63,273 nt of DNA from an uncultured Saprospiraceae bacterium (lineage in GTDB: Bacteria > Bacteroidota > Bacteroidia > Chitinophagales > Saprospiraceae), in the NCBI GenBank assembly GCA_938003955.1, contig CALKXE010000102.1:1-63273 (forward strand), in the 5' to 3' direction. Below the pieces are notes generated by a model. The model saw only the letters and a list, made by a program, of their open reading frames with translations. It made no database searches and was not told the origin of the DNA. A program made the position numbers and the translations under genes. This document shows positions 21,055 through 31,712 of this stretch, one piece after another; position 1 is the stretch's first letter, and each line of letters begins with the position of its first letter.

Positions 21055-24000
21055 TTAATTGTATTTTTCACGGATCGATTTTGCTTGTTCATTAGCTGCT
21101 TCTTGTAACTTATCCGTTTGTTTTTTAGCGGTGTCTGTTATCGTTTTTGCAGTGTTGTCACCTTTTGTGATAATCTCTTCAGCTTTTTCGTCAGCTGTTT
21201 TTTTCAGTTTGGCAGATGCTATTTCTGCTGCTTTCTTTTTAAATATATTTGAACCCGCTTTTTCGACTATAGCATCGGCTTGTTTATAGCCTTCGTTTCT
21301 TGCTTTTTCACTGAGTTTTTTTGCTTCGGATTTTGTTTGATCAGCACGTTTCTCTGCTTCATTTTTTATTTTAGCAATGTTTGTCTCCGTCTTTTTCATT
21401 AAAGCTGCGATCTCAACATCAGCTTTTGCCGATAGATCCTCTTTTACTTCTTTTACTTCTTCTTCGATATTTTTCACATCAACTCCAGTCTTATCCTCAA
21501 TGACATTACTCACCTTGTCCACGGCCTGTTTCTTGATGTTATCAACAACCTTATCAATAGATGCAGCGTCTCCATCAGCGCCCAGTAAATTAAGTTTTAT
21601 GCCAGGATTTGTCATTGTTCCAGAGATCAATGCATTAATATTTACAAATTCACTTTGATCGATATTGATTCCTAATTTTGAGGCCTGACCTTGCAAGAAG
21701 TTTAATCCTTTATCAGCAGCTTGACCTACAGCATTTTGTTGTAATATTTTTCTAGGAACTTTGGCTTTTATATTATATGCCATTTCACTAGTAAGTCCAT
21801 GAGTACCGCCAATAACCATATCTATACCATTAGTGCTATAGTCGAATTCTTTGATTTTAACCTCACCGTTTTCAAATTCGAACCAGTTTTTTGTATTTTT
21901 TAAATTAATAGATTTCAAAAAATCAAGGTTCAATTTATTTGCAAACTCCTCAAGAGGTTTGAAGCTTTTCAATGTACCATTAATTGTTTGTAAAAAACCA
22001 TCTGCTGATAAAGTGCTGAGATCAGGTAGCATGTCTTTTCCTAAGTTTCCTGACATTTTTAAATTTGTATTGAACTTTCCTTCTATGAATTTTCCGATAG
22101 GTGCCAATACTTGGAATGTATTTATCTTATCAAACGCATCTTGATAGCTTAGGTTACTTACCTTGTAATCCATATCAAACTTAGGCTCTTCAACGTTTTG
22201 AGTACTGTAACTTCCGTTCATAATTACGTCTCCGCCTAATGTTTTTGCAGTACCATCCTTAATTGTCGCTATTTCGTTTGCTATTAAAATGTCACCTTTT
22301 ATGTTTTTCAATGGTATGTTAGTATATAACACTTCACCGATATTAGCATTTATATTCAAGTCCATTTTCTCAGGTACTGGAAAAACCTCCATTTCTTCGA
22401 CAGGTACATCTCCTTCTTCAAGCATAAATTCATTGGCATTGATATAGTCAGAATTTAGATTAATACTACCTTTTAATGTCTCATTTTCGAAGAGGTAATT
22501 GAATATATTGGTGATTTTACCATTCATTTTGAAATCACTCTCACCAATTTTAGTTTGAAGTTGATTGATGACAGCTTCATTTGGTGTTATTCGTCCTACA
22601 AGCTTGGAATCGCGCATGTCATAGACATCATAGAGCATTTTCTTTATTTCTCCATCAATGGTGAAATCAAAACGATCAAATACTTCAGCTTGTTCGGTCG
22701 ATTCAACCGTTGTAAGGTTGGACTGAGTCGATACTTCTTCTGCAGGAATCCATTCGTTAACATCAAATAAATTTGAACGTAAGTTCATTTTTCCAGTCAT
22801 TGTTTTTTCAGGAGAAAAATAAGCAAGAATATTATCTATTGTTCCTTCTGCCTTGATATCACTTTTTCCTAATTGTGCTTCAAGCTTTTCAAGCTTTACA
22901 TATTTAGGCGAAAAATTCATTTGCATTGTTGAAACTTGGACTGGGGGAGTACCATCTGCTTGATATGCTAGATTTTCTATTTTTAAATCTCCAGCCATGT
23001 CGACGTTCTCATAATCTTGAGCATCGATGGCAGACATACTCGTTTTTGCTGATAAATTCGAGGAAATGATTCCGTTTAACGTCTTAACTCCTTCCATGGG
23101 AAATGCTTTAGCTAACTCAGCTAAATCAATTGTTCCTTTTATTTTTGAGTCTATATTTGGATCAGATATTAGAGTCCATAGTTTAACTTTTGCTTCGAAA
23201 GGATTATTTCCTAGCTCCATATTAAACTTAGATATATCGACTACCATGTTATTTATATCACTCGTCGGACTATTAATTCGAGCTGTAGTATTAATAGATT
23301 TAATCCCCAATGGTAGATCAGGATATTTAAAATCTCCATTTTCAACCTTTAGATTTAATAGAAAAGAGGGGAGTGCTCCTGTATTCAAATCGTAAGCCCC
23401 TTTTATAAAGCCATCTAATTCTAGATCTCCGTTAGCTTGTACATCTTGAAAGTCTGCAGTGTAAGCAGCAGGAATCATAGAAAGGATATTCTTAAAGTTA
23501 TTCTTTGGTGCATCATATTTAATATCAACATTGATCTTGTCACCAATCATTTGTACAAAACCTTCAGTGTTTAATTTTAAGGCATTTAGTATGATTGAAT
23601 TCTCTTTAATCGTGAATTTTGAATTTGGAATATCAGCGTTTAAGGTAAAATCAAGGTCTCCTTTGGCTTTATTTAAAAATGTAACTCCTCCAGATTTAGC
23701 GGTTAAACTACCGATGTCTGTTGTAGTAGCTAAGTCAAATATGTCTTGTGTGAATTTACCTTTACCAATATGATCCAAATCATTTATCGAGACATAAGTT
23801 CCTCCTAAGCGATCATCATAGACTATTTTGCCATTTTCTATTTCATATTTTTGTAGCTGGATTAAGAATTTAGCATCACTAGATGCTTCTTCCACTGGGG
23901 CATCACTAGGTTTCATAATATCATAGTTTGCATTTCCATTTCGCAATACCTTGATATTTATTGTTGGTTTTTGTAGAGAGATTGTATTTATTTCAATTGG

Positions 24001-24309
24001 CTTGTCAGAGCTTATTACAGACATCAAATCTAAGGATAGTTCAATATTATCTGTTTCAATCAATTTGTAGCCTTCAAACTCATTAATTCCTGTGATGGAA
24101 AGTTGATCAAGACTAAAATTAAAATCAGGAAAACTTTTAAACAAGGATAGATTAACATCCTCAAAATCAACTTTAGCGTTTACATTATTATTAATTTCAG
24201 TTTTTACAACTTCAACGATTCTATCTTTAAAAAAATATGGGATTGCTACGGCTGCAATTATTAAAACAAGCAGAAGAAATCCTATTACTTTTAATACTTT
24301 TTTTATCAT
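21055..24309 (-). CDS. AsmA-family protein with C-terminal coiled coil
   Basis: 1084 residues. One N-terminal membrane helix (VLKVIGFLLLVLIIAAVAIPYFF) is followed by a long beta-rich periplasmic region of the AsmA/YhdP type. An AsmA N-terminal domain covers about 1-200 and AsmA-like C-terminal segments about 750-920 (GDMVIGGTHGL-like strands, KLNLLGADGDAASI). The last 130 residues are a Lys/Ala/Glu-rich coiled coil (KNEAEKRADQTKSEAKKLSE). AsmA relatives are large bridge-like proteins implicated in lipid transport and outer-membrane assembly. The coiled-coil tail is unusual. It is monocistronic. Confidence 0.85.
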   Translation of the reverse strand: MIKKVLKVIGFLLLVLIIAAVAIPYFFKDRIVEVVKTEINNNVNAKVDFEDVNLSLFKSFPDFNFSLDQLSITGINEFEGYKLIETDNIELSLDLMSVISSDKPIEINTISLQKPTINIKVLRNGNANYDIMKPSDAPVEEASSDAKFLIQLQKYEIENGKIVYDDRLGGTYVSINDLDHIGKGKFTQDIFDLATTTDIGSLTAKSGGVTFLNKAKGDLDFTLNADIPNSKFTIKENSIILNALKLNTEGFVQMIGDKINVDIKYDAPKNNFKNILSMIPAAYTADFQDVQANGDLELDGFIKGAYDLNTGALPSFLLNLKVENGDFKYPDLPLGIKSINTTARINSPTSDINNMVVDISKFNMELGNNPFEAKVKLWTLISDPNIDSKIKGTIDLAELAKAFPMEGVKTLNGIISSNLSAKTSMSAIDAQDYENVDMAGDLKIENLAYQADGTPPVQVSTMQMNFSPKYVKLEKLEAQLGKSDIKAEGTIDNILAYFSPEKTMTGKMNLRSNLFDVNEWIPAEEVSTQSNLTTVESTEQAEVFDRFDFTIDGEIKKMLYDVYDMRDSKLVGRITPNEAVINQLQTKIGESDFKMNGKITNIFNYLFENETLKGSINLNSDYINANEFMLEEGDVPVEEMEVFPVPEKMDLNINANIGEVLYTNIPLKNIKGDILIANEIATIKDGTAKTLGGDVIMNGSYSTQNVEEPKFDMDYKVSNLSYQDAFDKINTFQVLAPIGKFIEGKFNTNLKMSGNLGKDMLPDLSTLSADGFLQTINGTLKSFKPLEEFANKLNLDFLKSINLKNTKNWFEFENGEVKIKEFDYSTNGIDMVIGGTHGLTSEMAYNIKAKVPRKILQQNAVGQAADKGLNFLQGQASKLGINIDQSEFVNINALISGTMTNPGIKLNLLGADGDAASIDKVVDNIKKQAVDKVSNVIEDKTGVDVKNIEEEVKEVKEDLSAKADVEIAALMKKTETNIAKIKNEAEKRADQTKSEAKKLSEKARNEGYKQADAIVEKAGSNIFKKKAAEIASAKLKKTADEKAEEIITKGDNTAKTITDTAKKQTDKLQEAANEQAKSIREKYN

Positions 24310-24881
24310 TGGTAAGGCAGTTTGATATTGTATGTATTTTTAAAATTTGTATAATGAACTAAACGATTTTTTTGTTCGAATAGTTACTAAAATCTCATAC
24401 TTATTTAGTGCATTTTTATACGCTGAAATTTCTAAGTTCGTATGAGTGTATAAGAATCTAACTCAGGTAATCATATTTCCTTAATAGAAATCTAATTATT
24501 TATATGATTGTAGGTTATTTTAATTTTTGTTTAAGTTACCGTATAATAAGTCACATGAAATAAGTTTATATTTAATTGATATACAGTGATATACAGTGAT
24601 ATATGGTCTTGTGTGGTCTGATGTTTTAATTATGCATTCGTTTCCTATAATTAATATTATGTTAAATAGGATTATGCAATATCCAGACAGCCCTCTATCC
24701 TATAGTTGTTTTCTTTTTAATTAAAAGCATTGCTGTAATCATAATTCAACATGGAGCATTTATAGAAATACCAATTGTGTTTCTGATCCTATTATAATTG
24801 GGAATGAACAGAAGAATATAAAAATGGACAAACTCAATTAAGAATTTGTCCATTTGATATTTCAATTAATTATTGTAATTC
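24310..24881. other. 572-bp gap with a short tandem repeat
   Basis: No gene was found. A 10-bp unit, GATATACAGT, is repeated exactly twice with a degenerate third copy (24578-24607). CTCATAC (24394-24400) and GTATGAG (24440-24446) form an inverted repeat. The gap should carry the AsmA gene promoter, but no convincing -7/-33 pair was seen. Confidence 0.5.
24822..24855 (-). terminator. nrdA terminator
   Basis: AAATGGACAAA (24822-24832) and TTTGTCCATTT (24845-24855) are perfect 11-bp arms with a 12-base loop. On the minus strand the second arm ends in TTT and runs into TTATATTC. It starts 26 bp after the nrdA stop. Confidence 0.85.
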
Positions 24882-27266
24882 TTATCCACTACACATAATA
24901 CATCCTTCATCATCCATATTACACACTTCACCTTCAGCTTCGCTTTCAACCAATTCGATTACTTCGTTCTCAGCTGTCTTTCCAGACTGAATTCTTTGAT
25001 GTTGTTTGTCTAGTGTAAATTTAATTGCATCTACAGCGGCTTTACTTCTTAGATAATACATTCCAGTCTTAAGACCTTTTTGCCATCCATAAAAGTGCAT
25101 TGATGATAACTTACTAAAAGTTGGATTTTCAACAAATAGATTTAAACTCTGACTTTGGCAAACGAATGCTCCCCTATCTGCAGATTGATCAATTAGGACC
25201 TTCTGACTGATTTCATATACTGTTTTGTACATTTCTTTCAAGTTGTCAGGAATTTCATCAATATTCTGAACTGATCCGTTATCAGCCATTAATTTTTGCT
25301 TCATTGCATCATTCCATAGTCCTAAGCCTATTAAATCTTTCAATAAGTGCTTGTTCATTATGATATACTCACCAGATAATGTTCTTCTTGTATAGATATT
25401 TGATGTGTAAGGCTCAAAACATTCATTATTACCTAAGATTTGAGATGTACTAGCTGTAGGCATAGGAGCCAATAATAGACTGTTTCTCAAGCCACTAGAT
25501 TTGATTTCTTTTTTCAATTCATCCCAATCATATCTGTTAGATGGCTTTACATCCCACATATCGAATTGTAAAATTCCTTCGCTTGCTGGAGATCCTTCAT
25601 ATGAAGAATAAGGTCCATCAACTTTAGCAATTGCATTAGATTCAGTTACTGCAGCATGATAAATAGTCTCGAAGATGTCCTTGTTCATTTGCTTCGCTTC
25701 CGCTCCGTCAAAAGGCATTCTCATCATCATGAAAGCATCAGCTAATCCCTGTACTCCAATACCAATAGGTCTATGACGGAAATTAGAATTTTCAGCTTCT
25801 TTTACTGGATAATAATTTACGTCAATTATCTTATTCAAGTTCTTTGTAACTACCCTAGTTACTTCATGTAATTTCTCGAAGTTGAACGTTTTATCTTCAT
25901 TCACGTACTTAGGAAGTGAGAGTGAAGCTAGGTTACATACAGCTACTTCATCAGGAGAAGTAAACTCCATAATCTCAGTACATAGATTGGATGACTTAAT
26001 CGTCCCTAAGTTCTTTTGATTTGATTTTTTGTTTGCTGCATCTTTGTATAGTATATATGGTGTTCCAGTTTCAATCTGAGATTCTAGAATTGCAAACCAT
26101 AAATCTTGTGCTTTGATTGTTTTTCTAGCTTTTCCTTCAGATTCATACTTATGATATAGAGCTTCAAACTCACCACCATAACAATCGTGAAGTCCAGGAC
26201 ATTCGTTAGGACAGAATAATGACCATTCTCCACCAACTTTTACTCTCTCCATGAATAAATCAGAAATCCACATAGCATAGAATAAATCTCTAGCTCTCAT
26301 TTCTTCTGCACCATGATTCTTTTTCAAATCTAAGAAATCCATGATATCAGCATGCCAAGGCTCTAGATAGATTGCGAAAGCTCCCTTTCGTTTTCCCCCA
26401 CCTTGATCTACATATCTAGCGGTATCATTGAATACTTTCAACATTGGTACAATACCATTTGATGTACCACCTGTTCCTTTTATATATGATCCTTTCGCTC
26501 TTACATTATGTATAGAAAGCCCAATACCACCTGCGCTTTGTGAAATTTTACTACATCTTGTTAATGTTTCAAAAATACCAGAAATACTATCTTCAGTCAT
26601 ACTCAACAAAAAACATGAAGACAATTGTGGTTTAGGTGTAGCTGCATTAAACAATGTCGGCGTTGCATGAATGAAGTACTTTTCAGACATCAAATTATAC
26701 GTAGCAATCGCTGAATCTACATCTTCTCCGTGTATACCGATTGATGCTCTCATCAAAAGATGTTGAGGTCTCTCAACTACTGCACCATCCATTCTCATAA
26801 GATATGATCTTTCTAGCGTCTTGAAGCCAAAAAAGTCAAAACTATAATCTCTATCATAAATTATAGCGGAATCAAATTTACCAGCATGTTTTTTGATGGT
26901 TTTCATCGCAATATCACTGATTAATCCAGCCTGTTCTCCTGTTTTTGGATCTATATAGTTGAATAAAGCTTCCATCGTCTTAGAAAACGACTTGTTCGTA
27001 TTCTTGTGAAGATTTGAAATCGATATTCTCGCAGCTAACATCGCATAATCAGGATGTTTTGTTGTCATCGAAGCTGCTGTTTCAGCTGCTAAGTTGTCAA
27101 GTTCAGTTGTCGTTACACCATCATATAAGCCTTGAATTACTTTTTTCGCTATATCTATTGGTTCTACATAAGTTGAATTTAGGCCATAACATAGTTTTTT
27201 TACTCTAGCGGTTATTTTGTCAAAGCTTACTGCTTCTTTGGAGCCTGATCTTTTAATTACTTGCAT
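24882..27266 (-). CDS. nrdA: Class I ribonucleotide reductase, large subunit
   Basis: 794 residues. An N-terminal ATP-cone (about 1-90, [18 protein letters not shown]) gives allosteric control. The ten-stranded barrel carries [11 protein letters not shown] with the first redox cysteine and [20 protein letters not shown] with the catalytic Asn-Cys-Glu set and the second redox cysteine. The C-terminal tail [13 protein letters not shown] holds the mobile cysteines that are reduced by thioredoxin or glutaredoxin. It makes deoxynucleotides for DNA synthesis in the cytoplasm. It follows nrdB after 155 bp with an intervening hairpin. Confidence 0.96.
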   Translation of the reverse strand: MQVIKRSGSKEAVSFDKITARVKKLCYGLNSTYVEPIDIAKKVIQGLYDGVTTTELDNLAAETAASMTTKHPDYAMLAARISISNLHKNTNKSFSKTMEALFNYIDPKTGEQAGLISDIAMKTIKKHAGKFDSAIIYDRDYSFDFFGFKTLERSYLMRMDGAVVERPQHLLMRASIGIHGEDVDSAIATYNLMSEKYFIHATPTLFNAATPKPQLSSCFLLSMTEDSISGIFETLTRCSKISQSAGGIGLSIHNVRAKGSYIKGTGGTSNGIVPMLKVFNDTARYVDQGGGKRKGAFAIYLEPWHADIMDFLDLKKNHGAEEMRARDLFYAMWISDLFMERVKVGGEWSLFCPNECPGLHDCYGGEFEALYHKYESEGKARKTIKAQDLWFAILESQIETGTPYILYKDAANKKSNQKNLGTIKSSNLCTEIMEFTSPDEVAVCNLASLSLPKYVNEDKTFNFEKLHEVTRVVTKNLNKIIDVNYYPVKEAENSNFRHRPIGIGVQGLADAFMMMRMPFDGAEAKQMNKDIFETIYHAAVTESNAIAKVDGPYSSYEGSPASEGILQFDMWDVKPSNRYDWDELKKEIKSSGLRNSLLLAPMPTASTSQILGNNECFEPYTSNIYTRRTLSGEYIIMNKHLLKDLIGLGLWNDAMKQKLMADNGSVQNIDEIPDNLKEMYKTVYEISQKVLIDQSADRGAFVCQSQSLNLFVENPTFSKLSSMHFYGWQKGLKTGMYYLRSKAAVDAIKFTLDKQHQRIQSGKTAENEVIELVESEAEGEVCNMDDEGCIMCSG

Positions 27267-27370
27267 AGTATTATTGAGTTGAGTAGTTAAATAATGTAGT
27301 TCTTATTTTTTATTAAAAAAAAAGCCTTTTCTCTTGCACATATTAAAGTATTTCATATGTATTTTGAGAA

Positions 27371-27406
27371 AAAGAAATACAATCATGACCTTAATACGAT
27401 TGTATT
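27371..27406 (-). terminator. Hairpin between nrdB and nrdA
   Basis: AATACAATC (27376-27384) and GATTGTATT (27398-27406) form a 9-bp stem. On the minus strand the stem is followed by the T-rich stretch TTCTTTTTCTC. It lies 16 bp after the nrdB stop and could attenuate read-through into nrdA, giving unequal subunit levels or separate promoters. Confidence 0.6.
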
Positions 27407-27421
27407 CCTTTTATTCTGGAC

Positions 27422-28405
27422 TTAAAAGTCCTCATCAAGCGAGAATACTTGCTGATCTCTGTCAGCTGTTACTCCTGCTTTCTGATAGTCACCTACTCTC
27501 TTCTCGAAAAAGTTAGTTTTTCCTTGAAGTGAGATCATTTCCATCCATGGAAATGGGTTTTCTGCGTTATATTCTTTTTCGTTACCCAAAGTTTCTAATA
27601 ATCTGTCAGCACAGAACTCAATGTATTGACACATTAATTCTGCATTCATACCGATCAATCTTACTGGAATTGCATCAGAAACGAATTCTTTTTCGATTTC
27701 TACTGCATCCGTAATGATCTTGTGGATAGTTTCTTTAGTTAATTTATTATTGATGTGATTGTTATACAATAGACAAGCAAAATCACAGTGCATACCTTCA
27801 TCTCTAGAGATTAATTCGTTTGAGAATGTAAGTCCCGGCATTAACCCTCTTTTCTTCAACCAGAAAATTGCACAAAAAGAACCTGAGAAGAAAATTCCTT
27901 CTACTGCCGCAAATGCAATCAAGTTTTCTGTAAATGAACCTTCATCTATCCATCTTAGTGCCCAATCAGCCTTTTTCTTTACACACTCTAGATTTTCTAC
28001 TGCGTTGAAAAGGTAATCTTTCTCTTTGTTATCCTTTATATATGTATCTATTAATAGAGAATAAGTTTCAGAATGGATATTTTCCATCATAATCTGAAAT
28101 CCGTAGAAAAACTTAGCTTCAGTATATTGAACTTGATTTACCATGTTTTCAGCAAGGTTCTCATTTACTATACCGTCACTGGCAGCAAAAAATGCTAATA
28201 CATGTTTGATGAAGTGTCTCTCGTCATCATTCAATTTTGCATCCCAATCTGTTACATCTTGGTGAAGATCAATTTCTTCTGCTGTCCAAAAACTAGCTTC
28301 AGTCTTTTTGTAGAACTGCCAGATATCATCATGCTGTATCGGGAAAATTACAAATCTGCCTGAGTTTTCTTCTAATAATGGTTCAGCTAATACTTCTTTA
28401 CTCAT
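27422..28405 (-). CDS. nrdB: Class I ribonucleotide reductase, small subunit
   Basis: 327 residues, the radical-generating di-iron subunit. Ligand motifs follow the eukaryotic-like order: Asp46 in FWTAEEIDL, Glu108 and His111 in [12 protein letters not shown] with the radical Tyr115, then [11 protein letters not shown] and [11 protein letters not shown] for the remaining Glu, Glu and His ligands. The stable-tyrosyl-radical residue is therefore present (class Ia type). It lies upstream of nrdA on the same strand. The long upstream gap carries possible DnaA boxes. Confidence 0.96.
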   Translation of the reverse strand: MSKEVLAEPLLEENSGRFVIFPIQHDDIWQFYKKTEASFWTAEEIDLHQDVTDWDAKLNDDERHFIKHVLAFFAASDGIVNENLAENMVNQVQYTEAKFFYGFQIMMENIHSETYSLLIDTYIKDNKEKDYLFNAVENLECVKKKADWALRWIDEGSFTENLIAFAAVEGIFFSGSFCAIFWLKKRGLMPGLTFSNELISRDEGMHCDFACLLYNNHINNKLTKETIHKIITDAVEIEKEFVSDAIPVRLIGMNAELMCQYIEFCADRLLETLGNEKEYNAENPFPWMEMISLQGKTNFFEKRVGDYQKAGVTADRDQQVFSLDEDF

Positions 28406-28487
28406 TGGTACGGGTATTTATTATTTATGTTAAGAGATTTAATGATAACTTATTAAATCCATTTGCTTTCAATATTTCAAAACCTAT

Positions 28488-28833
28488 TGAGGATAAGATC
28501 CCCTGAGAAAAGTATTTCGTAATATTACTTTTCTTTACGTCTCTAGGTCAATATTATGTATTATTTGGGATGAAATATTTAAATCTTGGGAATCTAAATA
28601 TCTCGAACGCTTAGTACTTTAAGCGGAGTACAAATTAACGGAAAATAATGCACTCGTGGTTAACTTGAAAAGTAAAAGTTATGCACACTTTGTGGATAAG
28701 TATTCCAAGTCTCTTAAAATCAACACTATATAAATTTTAATAATATGTCCACATGTTAATAACTTTTGTAATATGTACCACAAGTGTGTCAAAATGTGCT
28801 ATCTATGTATAGTGGAAATTTCTTATGTGTTAA
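28488..28833. promoter_or_regulatory. DnaA-box-rich region upstream of nrdB
   Basis: In this 551-bp gap (28406-28956) TTATGCACA (28679-28687) fits the DnaA consensus TTATnCACA exactly. TGTGGATAA (28691-28699) is a perfect box on the other strand, 3 bp away. Weaker boxes are TGAGGATAA (28488-28496, 8/9), TAATGCACT (28646-28654), ATGTCCACA (28745-28753) and TGTGTTAAA (28826-28834), each 7/9. A very AT-rich stretch follows (about 28830-28910). ACACTATATAAATTTT (28723-28738) resembles an NrdR box in 13 of 16 positions. Either DnaA control of nrdB or an origin-like site would fit. Confidence 0.45.
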
Positions 28834-28956
28834 AATTTATTATCATAATGTTTATTTATAATAATATTAGTATGGAGGCAATATATTAGAATGTCATGCT
28901 AAACCTAAGTACACTTTTTATTACAAAAAGGGTCGAAAATAATCTAGATAAGATCA

Positions 28957-29910
28957 TCAGAATCTCCTGTTTTTAGTCATAAATACTATAAGACCCACAA
29001 CAAAGAAAATAGAAAAGAAAATTACCCATAAATAAGTGTATTTATATTCAGGACCTGTGCCAGGAATTTCCATATTCATTCCAAAGAAGCTATATACTAA
29101 TGTTGGAACCATTAATGTAATCGTAATGATTGTTAATCTATTTATAAATGCATTCATGTTGTTTGAAACGATAGACGCATATGTTTCCATAGTACCACCG
29201 AGAATGTTGGTGTGTACATTCGACATTTCTAAGGCTTGGCTATTATCAATAAGAACATCTTCGAACAAATCAGCATGATATTCTAATTCTCTAATATTAA
29301 GCAAGTCCGTCCTTTTCATCTTCATTTTAAGTAGCTCATTGGCACTCAGTGAATTCACGAAATAAACAAGACTCTTTTCTATTCTTAATAATTGTTGTAA
29401 TTCCTTATTTCTACTGCTATTATATAATTCGCGTTCCATCTTGTTTCTTTCAATGTTTAATTTTTTTAAACAATCTAAGAATCTATGGACATTCTGTTCG
29501 AAAAGCTGAACAACAAATAGCTTCGGATCAGAAGGGTTGAATTTTTTGACCTTATTATCTAGGAATTTATCAATTATTGGATTATCACGACTTGTAATAG
29601 TTACTATTTTATCTACGACGAGTATTATACCAATCGGTGCGGTGTAATATAATGCTTCGTTTTCTTTAATATCTGCATTAAGTAATGGAGTGTTAAAAAG
29701 AATAAGATTAGCATTCTCCTCTCGTTCGTAACGTGAGCGCTCATCTATATCTAATGAATCGGTAAGGAAATCTATTGGGAAGTCATAACTTTCAGCAAAC
29801 GTTTGTAACTCACCCGGTTCAAAAGGTTGAGAAATATTAATCCAAGAAGCCTCTTCTTCAGTCTCTAGCTCTATGATCTTCTGATCTATTTTCTTGTAGT
29901 ATCGAATCAT
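28957..29910 (-). CDS. CorA-family magnesium/divalent-cation transporter
   Basis: 317 residues. A large N-terminal cytoplasmic domain and long helix (about 130-250) are followed by two C-terminal membrane helices. The selectivity motif GMN is in YSFFGMNMEIPG (about 276), and a charged tail MTKNRRF closes the protein. CorA forms pentameric magnesium channels. A second CorA-family gene lies at 61597-62649 and is only distantly similar. It is monocistronic with a 264-bp divergent gap to the TauE-like gene. Confidence 0.92.
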   Translation of the reverse strand: MIRYYKKIDQKIIELETEEEASWINISQPFEPGELQTFAESYDFPIDFLTDSLDIDERSRYEREENANLILFNTPLLNADIKENEALYYTAPIGIILVVDKIVTITSRDNPIIDKFLDNKVKKFNPSDPKLFVVQLFEQNVHRFLDCLKKLNIERNKMERELYNSSRNKELQQLLRIEKSLVYFVNSLSANELLKMKMKRTDLLNIRELEYHADLFEDVLIDNSQALEMSNVHTNILGGTMETYASIVSNNMNAFINRLTIITITLMVPTLVYSFFGMNMEIPGTGPEYKYTYLWVIFFSIFFVVGLIVFMTKNRRF

Positions 29911-30174
29911 AATAAGCTATTTTCAATTAAATCAAAACAATCAAGCCCGCAAAACCGAATCAAAATATCCTTTATTGAAACAGCAATCTTTGGAAACTTA
30001 AGTTCAATAATAATTAATGTACAAAAGTCCTTTCAAGGCACGACAAACATACAATTAAAGAATAGAAATTAAAATTCTAGTTAAGGTATAATACTTAAGA
30101 TTTTATATTTGATGCCTAGACATAACGAAACAATTCTATTGGTTATGGTTAATTAGGTTAGGTCGCTAGGGCAA

Positions 30175-30954
30175 ATGGCTTCAATTGTGATATATTTACT
30201 TTTTAAATTTGATTTTCAAATGTCTTTGATACTATTAGCTTTTTGTTTCTTTATAATTGCCATGATCTATAGTACGGCTGGTTTTGGAGGAGGAAGCTCA
30301 TACATAGCAATTTTATTACTCATCAATTTGCCATTGATAGATGTAAGATGGATAGCTCTTGTTTGTAATATCATAGTGGCTTCTACTAGTTGCTGGCACT
30401 TTTATAAAGCTGGTCTGCTAGAACCCAAAAAGATTCTTCCTTTGGTTATATTTAGTGTTCCACTTGCATTTGTAGGAGGGACATTGAGACCTGAAACTAA
30501 TATGTATAGGATAGTTGCAGGCCTAGCTCTGTTGGGAGCCTCAGTTTTAATGATCTTGAATTATAAACAGATGGAGAGAAAAGATCTTCCCTCCCCTACT
30601 TTAAGTGGAATCGGAGGTGGTATTGGATTGCTATCTGGATTTATTGGGATAGGTGGTGGTATTTTCCTTTCGCCTGTATTGCATATAATCAAGTGGGAAT
30701 CGGCCAAGGTGATCAGTGCTGCAGCTAGTTTTTTTATTTTGGTAAATTCCATAGCAGGCTTGATAGGTCAGACAGTAAACCAATTCAGCATTGATTGGCA
30801 AATGTGTATTATTCTTGCCAGCTCAGTTTTTATTGGTGGTCAGATAGGCAATCGAATGAATATCCATATATTGTCCTCAGAAAAAATTAAACTCATATCA
30901 GCAATATTAATTGCTTTTGTCGGTTTTAGAATTTTATTTACACAATTGTTTTAA
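30175..30954 (+). CDS. TauE/SafE-family membrane permease
   Basis: 259 residues with about eight membrane helices. The paired family motifs YSTAGFGGGSSYIAIL (first half) and GFIGIGGGIFLSPVLH (second half) are clear. The family exports sulfite or sulfonate-derived anions, or takes up sulfur compounds. Met16 (30220, MSLILLAF) is an alternative start. It lies 2 bp upstream of moaD, so it is the first gene of the moaDE operon. A link to a molybdenum-dependent sulfite oxidase elsewhere is plausible but inferred. Confidence 0.88.
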   Translation: MASIVIYLLFKFDFQMSLILLAFCFFIIAMIYSTAGFGGGSSYIAILLLINLPLIDVRWIALVCNIIVASTSCWHFYKAGLLEPKKILPLVIFSVPLAFVGGTLRPETNMYRIVAGLALLGASVLMILNYKQMERKDLPSPTLSGIGGGIGLLSGFIGIGGGIFLSPVLHIIKWESAKVISAAASFFILVNSIAGLIGQTVNQFSIDWQMCIILASSVFIGGQIGNRMNIHILSSEKIKLISAILIAFVGFRILFTQLF

Positions 30955-30956
30955 AT

Positions 30957-31193
30957 ATGGTAATAAAATGTTTTGGTATTGCACGTGATATATTTAAGAG
31001 TGATGAGGTCGTAGTAGATGATTCTTCTATAAATACTGTTGCTGATCTTCGTTTATGTCTTAATGAAATGAATGAACAACTAAGCACTGTCAAATCGTAT
31101 TTTATAGCGGTGAATCAGGAGTATGCAGAGGATGATCAACAAATAAGAAATGTTGATGAAATCGCAATTATACCACCAGTTTCAGGAGGATAA
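30957..31193 (+). CDS. moaD: MoaD, molybdopterin synthase small subunit
   Basis: 78 residues with a ubiquitin-like fold ending IAIIPPVSGG. The C-terminal Gly-Gly is adenylated by MoeB and then thiocarboxylated, and it donates sulfur to precursor Z together with MoaE. The gene sits 2 bp after the TauE-like gene and 6 bp before moaE, a tight operon. Confidence 0.93.
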   Translation: MVIKCFGIARDIFKSDEVVVDDSSINTVADLRLCLNEMNEQLSTVKSYFIAVNQEYAEDDQQIRNVDEIAIIPPVSGG

Positions 31194-31199
31194 AATAAA

Positions 31200-31628
31200 A
31201 TGAAAAAAGAAAACATAGACATAAGAATTTCTGGCACTACCCTATCGATCGATGAGGCATATCAGTCTGTATTGCATGAAGGGTGCGGAGGCAATTGTCT
31301 TTTTGTAGGTACTGTACGAAATCAAAATAAAGGAGAATCTGTGACTCATCTAGATTTTGATACTTATGATACTATGGCTGAGAAAGAAATGAATAAGATT
31401 GCTCTTCAGTGTTTCGATAAATTCGAGATCGAGAGGATAGCTATTCATCACAGAAAAGGATATGTTGGTATCAAGGATATCGCAGTTATCATTTCTGTAT
31501 CATCAGGACATAGAGACGCTTCATTTCAAGCTTGCCGATATGCTATAGATACCTTAAAGGATACTGTGCCTATATGGAAGAAGGAGCATCTTGAAGATGG
31601 TAGTTATTGGGTTGGAGCTAGACCTTGA
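31200..31628 (+). CDS. moaE: MoaE, molybdopterin synthase large subunit
   Basis: 142 residues. Family motifs are GGNCLFVGTVRNQNKG near 35, IAIHHRKGYVGIKD near 80, the SGHRDASFQACRYAID segment and the catalytic lysine region VPIWKKEHLEDG near the end. With MoaD it forms the heterotetramer that converts cyclic pyranopterin monophosphate to molybdopterin. Last gene of the short plus-strand operon. Confidence 0.95.
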   Translation: MKKENIDIRISGTTLSIDEAYQSVLHEGCGGNCLFVGTVRNQNKGESVTHLDFDTYDTMAEKEMNKIALQCFDKFEIERIAIHHRKGYVGIKDIAVIISVSSGHRDASFQACRYAIDTLKDTVPIWKKEHLEDGSYWVGARP

Positions 31629-31712
31629 TACTGTAAAGCATGCATTTTTCAAAAATAGATCAAGATCACTGTTATAATAGTGGCTTAGGAATTATTAATA
31701 CACGAGCAGTTA

